Source: Devosia sp. 1566
GTDB taxonomy: Bacteria; Pseudomonadota; Alphaproteobacteria; Rhizobiales; Devosiaceae
Direction of reading: 5' to 3'
Length of the DNA: 64,000 nt
Assembly (NCBI RefSeq): GCF_004005995.1
Contig: NZ_CP034767.1
Span: 4,070,501 to 4,134,500, forward strand
Position numbers and translations under genes: made by a program. Positions within the stretch are counted from its first letter, which is position 1. Each line of letters begins with the position of its first letter. Below, piece after piece: positions 51,902 to 62,195 of this stretch. Below the pieces are notes generated by a model, which worked only from the letters and a program-made list of their open reading frames with translations, was not told where the DNA came from and searched no databases.

Positions 51902-53197
51902 ATGACTATTCGTATCGACCGCCGCAGCTTCCTGCTCGGCAGTACGGCCCTGATGGCGGGAGCCGTCGCCGGCATTCGCCCGGGCTTTGCCCAGGAAGGC
52001 GCCAATCTGCGCCTGATCTTCTGGGGCGGCCAGGCGCGCGCCGACCGCACCTATGGGGTGACGGATCTGTTCACCGCAGCCAACGGCGGTGAGATCCAGG
52101 GCGAGTTCCTGGCCTGGAACGATTACTGGCCCAAGCTCGCCACACAAACCGCTGGCGGCAATGCGCCTGACATCATCCAGATGGATTATCGCTATATCGT
52201 TGAATACGCGAACCGCAACGCCATCGCGCCGCTCGACGAATTCGTGGGCACTACGCTCAAGCTTGACAATTACGATGCCGACCAGCTCGAGGGCGGCAAG
52301 GTTGGGGGCAAGCTTTACGGCGTCAGCCTTGGCGCCAATTCGGTTTGCACCCTGATCAACACCACCGCATTCGAGGAAGCGGGCGTCACCCCGCCCACCA
52401 ATGCCTGGACCTATGATGACCTGATGGCCATGGGCGAGGCCTTCAAGTCGGCCAATATCCGTGGCGGCATGAAGGCCATCATGGATGCCTCCTATACCGA
52501 GCCGGCGCTCGACAACTGGCTGCGCCAGCGCGGCAAGGCCCTTTATACCGCCGAAGGCCAGCTGGGCTTTGGCGTCGAGGACATGACCGAGTGGTTCACC
52601 CTTTGGCAGGGTCTGCGCGAAGCGGGCGTCTGCGTTGCCGCCGAAGAACAAGCGCTTGATACCGGCCCGCTCGAAACCACGATGCTGGTGCAGCAAAAGG
52701 CGGCGCTGATGCCGTCCAACTCCAACCAACTGGTGGGCTACCAGGCGCTGATGGAAGACAAGCTCGATATGTGCGGCCAGCCGCGCATCGCGGCCGGGCA
52801 GGGCGGTGGGCATTACCGCAAGCCATCGATGTTCTTTTCGGTGGGCGCCAATTCGCAGAACAAGGAAGCGGCCGCCAAATTCCTCGATTTCTTCATCAAT
52901 GATGTGGAGGCAGGCAAGATCCTGGGCGTGGAACGCGGCATCCCGCCAGCAGTGGCCGTGCGCGAAGCTGTGGCGCCCACGCTGGACGAAGCCAACCAGA
53001 TCGCCCTTAATTTCGTGGCGAACCTGGGTGACCTGTTGGGGCCGCTGCCCCCGCCACCACCTGCCGCCGCGGGCGAGATCGACATCTCGCTGCTGCGCAC
53101 CGTCGGCCAGGAAGTGGGCTTTGGCGCCCGCTCGCCTGAAGACGGCGCCCAGTACTTTGTTGGCGAAGCGACCGCCATCCTGACCCGGGCAGGCTAA
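51902..53197 (+). CDS. Extracellular sugar-binding protein (CUT1 ABC transporter)
   Basis: A 431-residue family 1 solute-binding protein. The signal peptide is of the Tat type (DRRSFLLGSTALMAGAVAG, residues 6-24, ending PGFAQ), which implies export in folded form. The mature part has NLRLIFWGGQARADR, NAPDIIQMDYRYIVEYA and GGKLYGVSLGANSVCTLIN. A run of five prolines (about residue 380) interrupts the C-terminal lobe and may need EF-P. ATG at 51902 with GGGAGGAC upstream. The permeases follow in one operon. Confidence 0.92.
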   Translation: MTIRIDRRSFLLGSTALMAGAVAGIRPGFAQEGANLRLIFWGGQARADRTYGVTDLFTAANGGEIQGEFLAWNDYWPKLATQTAGGNAPDIIQMDYRYIVEYANRNAIAPLDEFVGTTLKLDNYDADQLEGGKVGGKLYGVSLGANSVCTLINTTAFEEAGVTPPTNAWTYDDLMAMGEAFKSANIRGGMKAIMDASYTEPALDNWLRQRGKALYTAEGQLGFGVEDMTEWFTLWQGLREAGVCVAAEEQALDTGPLETTMLVQQKAALMPSNSNQLVGYQALMEDKLDMCGQPRIAAGQGGGHYRKPSMFFSVGANSQNKEAAAKFLDFFINDVEAGKILGVERGIPPAVAVREAVAPTLDEANQIALNFVANLGDLLGPLPPPPPAAAGEIDISLLRTVGQEVGFGARSPEDGAQYFVGEATAILTRAG

Positions 53198-53200
53198 TCC

Positions 53201-54148
53201 ATGACTGCGCGCTCCCTTGCAACCGACGCTCCTGCACGGGAGCGCGCGCATTCTCCCTCCTTCCTGTCGCGCATCTGGCACAATGATGCGCCGGGCTATC
53301 TGTTCTTGCTGCCTTGGTTCATCGGCTTTTTCGGCCTGACCATCGGGCCGATAATTTCCTCGCTTTATCTCAGCTTCACCGACTTCGACCTGCTGACCTC
53401 GCCCGACTGGGTTGGCGCGGACAACTATGTCCGCATGTTCACCAATGACCCGAAATTTGCCGCCTCCATGCGGGTGACGCTGTTTTTCGTGCTGTTTTCG
53501 GTGCCGCTGAAGCTGGCCTTTGCGCTGGGCGTCGCCATGCTGCTCAATCGTGGCATCAAGGGGCTGCCCCTCTACCGCGCGCTGTTCTACCTGCCATCGC
53601 TGCTGGGTGCTTCGGTCGCCATCGCCATTTTGTGGCGGCAGATCTTTGCCGGCGACGGCCTCGTCAACCAGCTGCTGGCGCCACTCGGCATTGTCGGCCC
53701 GAGCTGGATTTCCAATCCGCGCTATTCACTCTGGACGCTGGTGATCCTGTCGATCTGGCAGTTCGGCTCGCCCATGATCATTTTCCTCGCCGGTCTGCGC
53801 CAGATCCCTACCGACATGTATGAGGCGGCGAGCCTTGATGGCGCCAGCCGCTGGCGCCAGTTCGTCAAGATCACCCTGCCGCTGCTGACGCCGGTGGTGT
53901 TCTTCAACGCCATCATCCAGACCATCGACGCGTTCAAGAGCTTCACCCCCGCCTTCATTATTTCGGGCGGCACCGGCAATCCGATCAATTCGACGCTGTT
54001 CTATACGCTCTACCTCTACCAGGAGGCCTTCGGCTTCTTCCGCATGGGCTATGCCTCGGCGCTGGCCTGGGTGCTGCTGGCGCTGGTGGCGGCGTTCACC
54101 GCGTTCTCGTTTTTGACCAGCAAGTACTGGGTGCATTATGACGACTGA
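53201..54148 (+). CDS. Sugar ABC transporter permease (MalF-type)
   Basis: A 315-residue inner-membrane protein with six predicted helices, from about residue 28 (GYLFLLPWFIGFFGLTIGP) to the end. The EAA loop is YEAASLDGASRWRQFVKITLPLLTP (about 207-231), which contacts the ATPase. It is three nt after the binding-protein gene, and its end overlaps the next permease by 11 nt. Confidence 0.93.
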   Translation: MTARSLATDAPARERAHSPSFLSRIWHNDAPGYLFLLPWFIGFFGLTIGPIISSLYLSFTDFDLLTSPDWVGADNYVRMFTNDPKFAASMRVTLFFVLFSVPLKLAFALGVAMLLNRGIKGLPLYRALFYLPSLLGASVAIAILWRQIFAGDGLVNQLLAPLGIVGPSWISNPRYSLWTLVILSIWQFGSPMIIFLAGLRQIPTDMYEAASLDGASRWRQFVKITLPLLTPVVFFNAIIQTIDAFKSFTPAFIISGGTGNPINSTLFYTLYLYQEAFGFFRMGYASALAWVLLALVAAFTAFSFLTSKYWVHYDD

Positions 54149-55025
54149 CGCGCCCCGCCTCGAGGTCGTGACGGCCCATACGCCTTCGCCGCTGCGCCGG
54201 CGCCTGACCACCATTCTCGTGCATGTGCTGCTGATCGGCGCCTCGATCGCCATGCTGTATCCGCTGCTCTGGATGCTGTCGGCCTCGGTGCGGCCGGAAA
54301 ACGAGATATTCAACGCCACGAGCCTCTGGCCCAGCGAATGGAGTCTCGATGCCTATCGGCGCGGCTGGAACGGGTTGCGGGTGAGCTTTGGCACGTTCTT
54401 TTCCAACAGCTTCCTGATCTCGATCCTGTCGGTGCTGGGCAATGTGATGGCCTGTTCGCTGGCCGCCTATGCCTTTGCCCGGCTCAAGTTCCGCGGGCGC
54501 AATTTCTGGTTTGCGCTGATGCTGATGACGCTGATGCTGCCTTATCAGGTCACGCTCATTCCCCAATATGTGCTGTTCCGGCAGCTGGGCTGGATCGACA
54601 CCATCCTGCCGCTGGTCGTGCCCAAATTCCTCGCGGCCGATGCGTTCTTCATCTTCCTCATGGTGCAGTTCTTCCGTGGCCTGCCGCGCGAGCTCGATGA
54701 AGCCGCGCAAATGGATGGCTGCTCGCCCTGGCGCATCTATTGGAAGATCATCCTGCCGCTGTCGACGCCGGTGCTGGCGACGGCCGCGATCTTCACCTTC
54801 ATCTGGACCTGGGACGATTTCTTCGGGCCGCTGATCTATCTCAACGAGATGCGGCAATACACGGTGATGCTGGGCCTGCGCACCTTCACCGACTCCACCG
54901 GCGAAAGCGATTACGGCGCGCTCTTTGCCATGTCGGTGCTCTCACTGATCCCGATCTTTGTGTTCTTCCTGTTCTTCCAGCGGCTGCTGATCGAGGGCAT
55001 CGCGACCACGGGGATGAAGCGGTGA
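54138..55025 (+). CDS. Sugar ABC transporter permease (MalG-type)
   Basis: A 295-residue second permease with about six helices (first near residue 25, LVHVLLIGASIAMLYPLLWML). The EAA loop is LDEAAQMDGCSPWRIYWKIILPLSTP. It begins inside the end of the upstream permease, in another frame, indicating coupled translation. A long palindromic repeat follows before the dehydrogenase genes. Confidence 0.93.
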   Translation: MTTDAPRLEVVTAHTPSPLRRRLTTILVHVLLIGASIAMLYPLLWMLSASVRPENEIFNATSLWPSEWSLDAYRRGWNGLRVSFGTFFSNSFLISILSVLGNVMACSLAAYAFARLKFRGRNFWFALMLMTLMLPYQVTLIPQYVLFRQLGWIDTILPLVVPKFLAADAFFIFLMVQFFRGLPRELDEAAQMDGCSPWRIYWKIILPLSTPVLATAAIFTFIWTWDDFFGPLIYLNEMRQYTVMLGLRTFTDSTGESDYGALFAMSVLSLIPIFVFFLFFQRLLIEGIATTGMKR

Positions 55026-55046
55026 CACCAGCCTGTGCGGGCAAGG

Positions 55047-55143
55047 CCTCCCTCCCCCTTGAGGGGAGGGCCGGGGAGGGGGTGATCCGGTGGGTCACTG
55101 ATGGACCCCCACCCCCAGCCCCTCCCCTCAAGGGGGAGGGGAG
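55047..55143. repeat. REP-like long inverted repeat in the sugar operon
   Basis: CCTCCCCCTTGAGGGGAGGG (55051-55070) recurs as its exact reverse complement at 55120-55139. Between them a G-rich stretch (GGGGAGGGGGT) faces a C-rich one (ACCCCCACCCCC). The whole can fold to a hairpin of about 95 nt, and each arm also has its own small CCCCTT/GAGGGG hairpin. The look is that of extragenic palindromic repeats dispersed in Hyphomicrobiales genomes. It separates permease from oxidoreductase genes. Confidence 0.8.
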
Positions 55144-55238
55144 GACACGGGCCGCATGGCCGGCGGTACACCAGCCCCTTCCACGACGCGCCCGGACTGC
55201 CGTCGACTTTCGGCACCCACAAAAGAACTGAGTAGACC

Positions 55239-56255
55239 ATGACCATCAAGATTGCCGCGATCGGCATCAATCACAGCCATATCTATGGGCAGGTCAATTG
55301 CCTGCTCGATGCCGGTGCCGAGCTCGTGGCGTTTCATGCGCCCGAGGATGATCTGGCGGGCCAGTTCGCGGGAAAATACCCGCAGGCGCGGCGGGTTGCC
55401 GACCCCAAGGCAATCCTTGAGGACGAGAGCATCGCGGTGATCCTGACCTCGGCCATTCCTGCCGAGCGAGCGGCCATTTCCATCGCCGCCATGCAGCATG
55501 GCAAGGACGTGCTGTCCGACAAACCGGGCATGACGAGCTTTGCCCAGCTCGAGGAAATCAAGCGGGTGCAGCGGGAGACCGGGCGCATTTATGGGGTGCT
55601 CTATTCCGAGCATTTCGAGGTGCGCGCCACGGTCGAAGCCGGCAATCTGATTGCCGCCGGCGCCATTGGCGAAGTGATCAATACGGTGGGGCTCGGACCC
55701 CATGCCATCCGCAACAATCAGCGGCCCGACTGGTTTTTCGACCGCAACCGCTATGGCGGCATTTTGTGCGATATCGCCAGCCACCAGTTCGAGCAGTTCC
55801 TGTTCTTTTCCAAAAGCCTGGATGCCGAAATCATCTCGGCGAGCGTCGCCAATCGCGCCCATTCCGACCGGCCGGGGCTGCAGGATGTGGGCGACACGCA
55901 TCTGCGCACGCCCCGCACCACCGGCTATATCCGCGTCGACTGGTTTACTCCCGAGGGCCTGCCCACCTGGGGCGATGGCCGGCTGACCATTTTGGGCACC
56001 GAGGGCTATATCGAGCTCAGAAAATATATCGATATTGCCGGCCGGCCCGGCACCGATCACCTGTTCCTCGTCGACAAGTCCGGGGTGCAGCATGTGGATT
56101 GCTCGGCGACCGAGCTGCCCTTCGGGCGGCAGTTCCTCGAGGATGTGCGCAACAGAACGCAAACGGCGATGCCGCAGGAGCGGTGCTTTAATGCCATGCA
56201 GCTGGCGCTGACCGCCCAGCAACTGGCCGAACGCGGCACGGAGTGGCAGCAGTGA
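55239..56255 (+). CDS. Gfo/Idh/MocA-family oxidoreductase (right arm, first)
   Basis: A 338-residue protein starting IKIAAIGINHSHIYGQVNCLL, with His replacing part of the usual GxGxxG loop, and a DKP variant (VLSDKPGMTSF) of the EKP motif near residue 95. GGILCDIASHQFEQFLFF holds the conserved Asp and His of the second domain. The altered nucleotide loop suggests a subgroup with specialised cofactor binding. It overlaps the next gene by four nt (GTGA). Confidence 0.87.
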   Translation: MTIKIAAIGINHSHIYGQVNCLLDAGAELVAFHAPEDDLAGQFAGKYPQARRVADPKAILEDESIAVILTSAIPAERAAISIAAMQHGKDVLSDKPGMTSFAQLEEIKRVQRETGRIYGVLYSEHFEVRATVEAGNLIAAGAIGEVINTVGLGPHAIRNNQRPDWFFDRNRYGGILCDIASHQFEQFLFFSKSLDAEIISASVANRAHSDRPGLQDVGDTHLRTPRTTGYIRVDWFTPEGLPTWGDGRLTILGTEGYIELRKYIDIAGRPGTDHLFLVDKSGVQHVDCSATELPFGRQFLEDVRNRTQTAMPQERCFNAMQLALTAQQLAERGTEWQQ

Positions 56256-57337
56256 AAGAGATCTTCAACGTCGCTATTATCGGCTGCGGCATTGGTCGCT
56301 CCCATATCGTCGAGGGCTATGCGCCCAATGCCGACAAGTTCCGCGTGCTGGCCCTGTGTGATCTCAACCCCGAGCGCATGAACCCCATTGCCGACGAATT
56401 CGGCGTGCCGCGGCGCGAAACCGAGTTCGATGCCGTGCTGGCGATGGATGATATCGACATCATCGATATCTGCACCCCGCCCATGCTGCATTACCCCATG
56501 GTGCTGGCGGCGCTGCGCGCGGGCAAGCATGTGATCTGCGAAAAGCCGCTGGTGGGCTCGCTCGCCCAGGTCGACGAAGTGATCGCCGAGGAAAAGAAGT
56601 CCAAGGGCATGCTGATGCCGGTGTTCCAGTACCGGTTCGGCGACGGCATCGAGCAGGCCAAGGCCATCATCGATGCCGGGATCGCCGGCAAACCCTATGT
56701 GGGGACGGTGGAAACGCTGTGGACGCGCGGGCCTGATTATTATGCGGTGCCCTGGCGCGGCAAATGGGCAACGGAACTGGGGGGCGTGTTGATGACCCAC
56801 GCCATCCACCAGCATGACCTTTTCACTTACCTGATGGGCGACATCAAGCGCCTGTTCGGGCGGGTGGCGACGCGGGTCAACGACATCGAGGTGGAAGATT
56901 GCGTCACCGCCTCGCTCGAGCTCGAGAACGGGGCGCTCGGGAGCTTTACGGCGACGCTGGGCTCCGCCCAGGAGATCACGCGGCTGCGGCTGGCCTTCGA
57001 GAATGTCACCTTCGAAAGCGATCACGAGCCCTATAATCCGGGCAACAAGCCCTGGACCATTCTGCCGCGCAACGCGGAAACGCGCGAAAAGATCGAGGCT
57101 CTTCTGGCTGGCTGGCAGCATGTGCCCTCGCGCTTCCAGACGCAGATGGCGCGCTTCCATGCCGCCCTGACGGGGCAGGCGCCGCTGCCGGTGACCTCGG
57201 CCGATTCGCGCCGGGCGCTGGAATTGGTGACGGCATTTTATCATTCCTCCACCACCCACGAGGATGTGGAACTGCCCCTGGGCACCGAGCATCCCCGCTA
57301 TTCCAGCTGGGTGCCGCCCCAGTTCCAAAAGGCTTAA
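56252..57337 (+). CDS. Gfo/Idh/MocA-family oxidoreductase (right arm, second)
   Basis: A 361-residue NAD(P)-dependent oxidoreductase with the standard loop [19 protein letters not shown], the EKP motif [13 protein letters not shown] and [20 protein letters not shown] (catalytic His region). GTG 56252 is chosen since GGAG lies 8 nt upstream and it overlaps the preceding stop; an in-frame GTG three codons earlier is less likely. Pairing of two different Gfo/Idh proteins may reflect an oxidation step and a later reduction step, or a heteromer. Confidence 0.88.
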   Translation: MKEIFNVAIIGCGIGRSHIVEGYAPNADKFRVLALCDLNPERMNPIADEFGVPRRETEFDAVLAMDDIDIIDICTPPMLHYPMVLAALRAGKHVICEKPLVGSLAQVDEVIAEEKKSKGMLMPVFQYRFGDGIEQAKAIIDAGIAGKPYVGTVETLWTRGPDYYAVPWRGKWATELGGVLMTHAIHQHDLFTYLMGDIKRLFGRVATRVNDIEVEDCVTASLELENGALGSFTATLGSAQEITRLRLAFENVTFESDHEPYNPGNKPWTILPRNAETREKIEALLAGWQHVPSRFQTQMARFHAALTGQAPLPVTSADSRRALELVTAFYHSSTTHEDVELPLGTEHPRYSSWVPPQFQKA

Positions 57338-57347
57338 GGAGCGTTTC

Positions 57348-58406
<1,059 letters not shown>

Positions 58407-58525
58407 CCCCCCTTTTCCACTGCTGCGGGTGTGGCGGTGGACTGAGGGATCGGGTGCAACACAATCTTAAGATCTGGCGCCCATCGTCCGCGGGCTGGTT
58501 TTGTTGAACCTCCAAGCCAACTTGC

Positions 58526-58558
58526 CGCCCCGGCCTGCCGCGGGCGGCTCTTCTTTGC
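58526..58558 (+). terminator. Possible terminator of the sugar operon
   Basis: GCCGCCC (58526-58532) and GGGCGGC (58544-58550) form a 7-bp GC stem followed by TCTTCTTT. It is in the 192-bp gap before the ABC exporter gene. T-run interrupted, so efficiency is uncertain. Confidence 0.45.
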
Positions 58559-58598
58559 GGGCGTTGTTGCGCATGGCGGCGGGGACTAGGGTAGGCGC

Positions 58599-60473
58599 AT
58601 GAGTGTTCTAACGCCCCTGCATCGCTTGTTTGAATCCTGGATCGACCCGTTTCGGGCGCCGCAAAGCTTGCAACCGCCCGGCACCGGCCCGCAGTTTTTC
58701 TGGCATTATGTGCGCCAGGCCAAGCTGCCGTTCCTTGCGCTTCTGGTGCTGGGCGGGGCGGTGGCCCTGGTGGAAGCGGCGCTGTTTTACTATGTCGGCC
58801 GGCTCGTTGACATTCTCGATGCGGCCAATCAGGCGGCGGGCTGGAATGGCCTTCTGGCCAGTGCCGGCACCGAGCTTGGCATCATGCTGATGGTGGTGCT
58901 CGTTGTGCGCTTCATTGTCACCTGGCTTTCGGCGGCGGTGGAAGAGCAGACGGTTAATCTCGGCTTCTACAACCTCGTGCGCTGGCAGGCCTATTCGCAT
59001 GTGATCCGGCAGAGCCTGTCGTTCTTTCAGAACGATTTTTCCGGCGCCATTGCCAGCAAAGTCTGGCAAAGCGGCGGAGCGGTGGGCGATTTCATGGTCG
59101 CACTGCTCCAGGTGGTGTGGTTCATCGCTGTTTATGCGCTGACAACGCTGGTGCTGGTGGGCCAGCTCGATTGGCGGTTGGGTGCGGCGGTGGCGCTCTG
59201 GATCTTCGCCTTTTCGCTGCTGGCCTGGTATTATGTGCCGCGCATGCGCCAGCGCTCGGCGCAGGCGGCGGAAGCGGCCTCGGCGCTCAATGGCCGGATC
59301 GTTGATAGCTTTGCCAATATCCAGACGCTCAAGCTCTTTGGCTCGAGCGATGAAGACGACCGCTTTGTGCGCCGCGGCTTTGACGGCTTCATCGAGGCCA
59401 TGCGCAGCCTCGCGCGTACGCTGGTGGGGGTGCGCTCGGCCATGGGCATGCTGTCGGGCATCGCCATTGCCGGGATCGGTGCGCTTTCCGTGCATTTGTG
59501 GACGCAAGGGCTGATCTCGGTGGGCGGGGTCGCCTTTACGCTGGGGCTGGTGCTGCGGCTCTACAATCTGCTTGGGCGCATGATGAACCAGCTCAACGGG
59601 CTGATGCGCAATTATGGCACGGCGCAGAACTCGGCCGAACTGATCGCCCGGCCGCTGGCGCTGGTGGATGCGCCCGATGCCAAGCCGCTGGTGGTGACGC
59701 AAGGCGCGATCAGCTTCGAGAACATCTCGTTTCACTATGGCCAAATCCAGGGCGTGATCGAGGGCCTCAATCTCGATATTGCGCCGGGCGAAAGGATCGG
59801 GCTGATCGGGCGCTCTGGGGCGGGCAAGTCGACGCTGGTCAACCTGTTGCTGCGCTTTTACGACCTCGAAAGCGGGCGCATCACCATTGATGGGCAGGAC
59901 ATTGCCGGGGTGACGCAGGCTTCGCTGCGCGCCAATATCGGCGTCGTCACGCAGGATACCGCGCTGCTGCACCGCTCGGTGCGCGCCAATATCGTCTTTG
60001 GCCGGCCCGAAGCGAGCGACGCCGAAATGGTCAGCGCCGCCGAAATGGCGGAGGCCGACGAGTTCATCGAAACCCTGGTCGATCACCGTGGGCGCACCGG
60101 TTACGACGCGCAGGTCGGCGAGCGCGGCGTCAAGCTATCGGGTGGGCAACGCCAGCGGGTGGCGATTGCCCGGGTGCTGCTGAAGAACGCGCCCATCCTG
60201 GTGCTGGACGAGGCGACTTCGGCGCTGGACAGCGAGGTGGAAGCGGCGATCCAAAGCCAGCTCGAACGATTGATGGCAGGCAAAACCGTCATCGCCATTG
60301 CCCATCGCCTTTCCACCATTGCCGCGATGGATCGGCTGGTGGTGCTGGAAAAGGGCCGGATCATCGAGCAGGGCACCCATGCCGAACTCTTGGCGCATGG
60401 CAAGACCTATGCCCAACTCTGGCAGCGGCAATCGGGCGGTTTCCTTGATCCCGCGGAGGTCGGCGGCCGCTAG
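58599..60473 (+). CDS. ABC exporter (fused membrane and ATPase domains)
   Basis: A 624-residue type IV ABC exporter half-transporter. Six helices lie between about residues 45 and 330; the nucleotide-binding domain has Walker A IGRSGAGKSTLVNLLLRFYD (near 404), Q-loop VVTQDTALLHRSV, signature [16 protein letters not shown] (near 512), Walker B ILVLDEATSALDSE and H-loop AHRLSTI. Similar to MsbA/LmrA-like multidrug or lipid exporters; cargo unknown. It would function as a homodimer. Single gene; a terminator follows. Confidence 0.92.
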   Translation: MSVLTPLHRLFESWIDPFRAPQSLQPPGTGPQFFWHYVRQAKLPFLALLVLGGAVALVEAALFYYVGRLVDILDAANQAAGWNGLLASAGTELGIMLMVVLVVRFIVTWLSAAVEEQTVNLGFYNLVRWQAYSHVIRQSLSFFQNDFSGAIASKVWQSGGAVGDFMVALLQVVWFIAVYALTTLVLVGQLDWRLGAAVALWIFAFSLLAWYYVPRMRQRSAQAAEAASALNGRIVDSFANIQTLKLFGSSDEDDRFVRRGFDGFIEAMRSLARTLVGVRSAMGMLSGIAIAGIGALSVHLWTQGLISVGGVAFTLGLVLRLYNLLGRMMNQLNGLMRNYGTAQNSAELIARPLALVDAPDAKPLVVTQGAISFENISFHYGQIQGVIEGLNLDIAPGERIGLIGRSGAGKSTLVNLLLRFYDLESGRITIDGQDIAGVTQASLRANIGVVTQDTALLHRSVRANIVFGRPEASDAEMVSAAEMAEADEFIETLVDHRGRTGYDAQVGERGVKLSGGQRQRVAIARVLLKNAPILVLDEATSALDSEVEAAIQSQLERLMAGKTVIAIAHRLSTIAAMDRLVVLEKGRIIEQGTHAELLAHGKTYAQLWQRQSGGFLDPAEVGGR

Positions 60474-60498
60474 ATATCCCTGGCGGCTCAGTGGAGCC

Positions 60499-60519
60499 GC
60501 CGCGCCAACGCGGCTTTTT
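60499..60519 (+). terminator. Intrinsic terminator after the ABC exporter
   Basis: GCCGCG and CGCGGC close a CCAA loop and are followed by TTTTT. An overlapping hairpin GGCGGCTC/GAGCCGCC (60482-60501) shares its last bases, so the two stems compete. Confidence 0.7.
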
Positions 60520-60539
60520 GGTCCAAGAGGAGAGCTGAA

Positions 60540-61385
60540 ATGCGCATGATAGCAAGCAGTGGTGGAGCGCAACTGGCAAGTGTGGCGGAAGGGGAGCGGC
60601 TGGAAGGGACGATCCTCCTTGTCATGGGCGCCACGGCATCCATGGTGTGGTGGCCCCAATCGCTGGTGCAGGCGCTGGCTGGTGCGGGGTTTCAGGTGAT
60701 CAGGTTCGATCATCGCGATACTGGCGCCTCCACGACCAACCCGCCCGGAGATATCCGCTACACCATCCAGGAGCTTGCCGATGATCTGGTCGCTATCCTG
60801 GACGCCTACGGGGTGCGTCGAGCCCATCTGGTGGGCATGTCGCTGGGCGGGTATCTCGCCCAGATCGTGGCGCTGCAGCATCCCGAGCGCGTCGCGACGC
60901 TGGCCCTGCTTTCGGCCGAACCGCTGGGCATGAACTACCAAGGCGAGGGGATTGCGCCGGCACTGCTTGAGCATTTCGGCACTTTCGGCTCGGTCGACTG
61001 GAGCGACGCTGCCGCGGTTCGACGCTTTATGCTGCGCGATGCCGAACTCTGCGCTGGTACTGCCGTGCCGTTCGACACCGATGCTGCGAGCGCCCGGATC
61101 GAACAGGAGCTGAGCCGAACGCAAAGCATGGCCAGTGCCTTTAATCACGGCTCGGTCGGGGGCGAACTTGATCCGGGCTTGAGCGCGGCTGATTTACGGC
61201 TGCCGCTCCTGGTGGTGCATGGCAGCCAAGACCCGGTAATTTCCCTCGCGGCAGCACGCACCAGCGCCGCCGCCGTGCCCGGCGCGGAGCTGATCATCCT
61301 GCCCGAGCGCGGCCACGAACTGCTCGAAATGGACATGCCCGAGATTGCCGCAGCTGTGGTGCGCAACTGCGCACGCGCGTCGTGA
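60540..61385 (+). CDS. Alpha/beta-fold hydrolase
   Basis: A 281-residue cytoplasmic hydrolase. The nucleophile elbow is HLVGMSLGGYLAQ (Ser near residue 101), the acid is likely Asp in VHGSQDPVISL (near 228), and the His is in ERGHELLEMD (near 260). RFDHRDTGAS is the family's conserved stretch before the elbow. The same pattern is found in aclacinomycin methylesterase-like RdmC proteins. Substrate unknown. ATG 60540 with AGGAG about 9 nt upstream. Confidence 0.85.
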   Translation: MRMIASSGGAQLASVAEGERLEGTILLVMGATASMVWWPQSLVQALAGAGFQVIRFDHRDTGASTTNPPGDIRYTIQELADDLVAILDAYGVRRAHLVGMSLGGYLAQIVALQHPERVATLALLSAEPLGMNYQGEGIAPALLEHFGTFGSVDWSDAAAVRRFMLRDAELCAGTAVPFDTDAASARIEQELSRTQSMASAFNHGSVGGELDPGLSAADLRLPLLVVHGSQDPVISLAAARTSAAAVPGAELIILPERGHELLEMDMPEIAAAVVRNCARAS

Positions 61386-61409
61386 TGCCAGGTGACCAGC
61401 CCTCGGGGT

Positions 61410-62195
61410 TCAGGCGGCCAGTGGCGGATCGGTGAAGTGGCGGAACAGCACCCGGTTGCGCCCGGTGGCCTTGGCACCATAAAGCCGCTCGTCCGCCAGC
61501 GAGAACAGATGGTCATAGGTGGCGAGCCCGTTATAAGTCACGCCCCCAATGCTGACGGTGATTTCGTCTGATATGGCCGGCAAGGGGAGCTTGAGACTGC
61601 CAACCGCTTGGCGGATGCGCTCGGCAACTGTTCGCGCTTCCTCGGGGGTTGCACCGGGCAGGAATACGCCAAATTCCTCGCCCCCGACGCGCCCCACAAT
61701 ATCGGCCCCGCGCAGCATGCCCTTGATGGTGCCGGCAATCAGCTTGAGCGCCTCATCGCCCAGTTGGTGGCCGAAGCGATCATTGATGTTCTTGAAGTGA
61801 TCGGCATCGATCACCAGCAGCGCACCCGAGCGCAGATTGGCATGGGCGCGCGACTGCTCGAGATATGCGTCCACCATCATGGTGAAGGCGCCCCGATTGA
61901 GCACGGCGGTCAGGCTATCGGTAGACGCCAGCTTGGCAAGGTCGCGCTGGGCGATGGCCAATTGCCGGATCTTGCTCATCAGCAAGAACAGCAGCGGGCC
62001 TGCCAGTGCACTGGGCAGCAACAGGTCGACTGCTATGGCCCGCCGGAACTCGTCAGCGGTCATGGTGGGGAAATTGAAGGAGTCCACGAACAGCGCCGCG
62101 CCCGCGCAGAAGATCATCCCGGCAAGGGTAACCAGCCAAACGCGCAGGCGTCCGGTGGCGGAAAAATCGAGCTGCATGGCCACGCGCTTGCTCAT
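61410..62195 (-). CDS. Membrane diguanylate cyclase (GGDEF)
   Basis: A 261-residue protein with two helices (about 17-37 and 57-77), a short linker, and a GGDEF domain. The active site reads GGEEF (near residue 170), an active variant, and an RxxD inhibitory site (RGAD) stands five residues before it, so product inhibition is likely. DHFKNINDRFGHQLGDEAL is the usual substrate-binding segment. It overlaps the upstream EAL gene by four nt. Confidence 0.93.
   Translation of the reverse strand: MSKRVAMQLDFSATGRLRVWLVTLAGMIFCAGAALFVDSFNFPTMTADEFRRAIAVDLLLPSALAGPLLFLLMSKIRQLAIAQRDLAKLASTDSLTAVLNRGAFTMMVDAYLEQSRAHANLRSGALLVIDADHFKNINDRFGHQLGDEALKLIAGTIKGMLRGADIVGRVGGEEFGVFLPGATPEEARTVAERIRQAVGSLKLPLPAISDEITVSIGGVTYNGLATYDHLFSLADERLYGAKATGRNRVLFRHFTDPPLAA

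Noticed and set aside
54096-54857. A 253-codon minus-strand frame opposite the second permease
   Set aside because: Arg/Glu/His-rich antisense of hydrophobic helices; no motif, no ribosome-binding site.
58608-60086. A 492-codon open frame on the minus strand opposite the ABC exporter
   Set aside because: The composition is that of an antisense shadow, and the plus strand has all ABC motifs in order.
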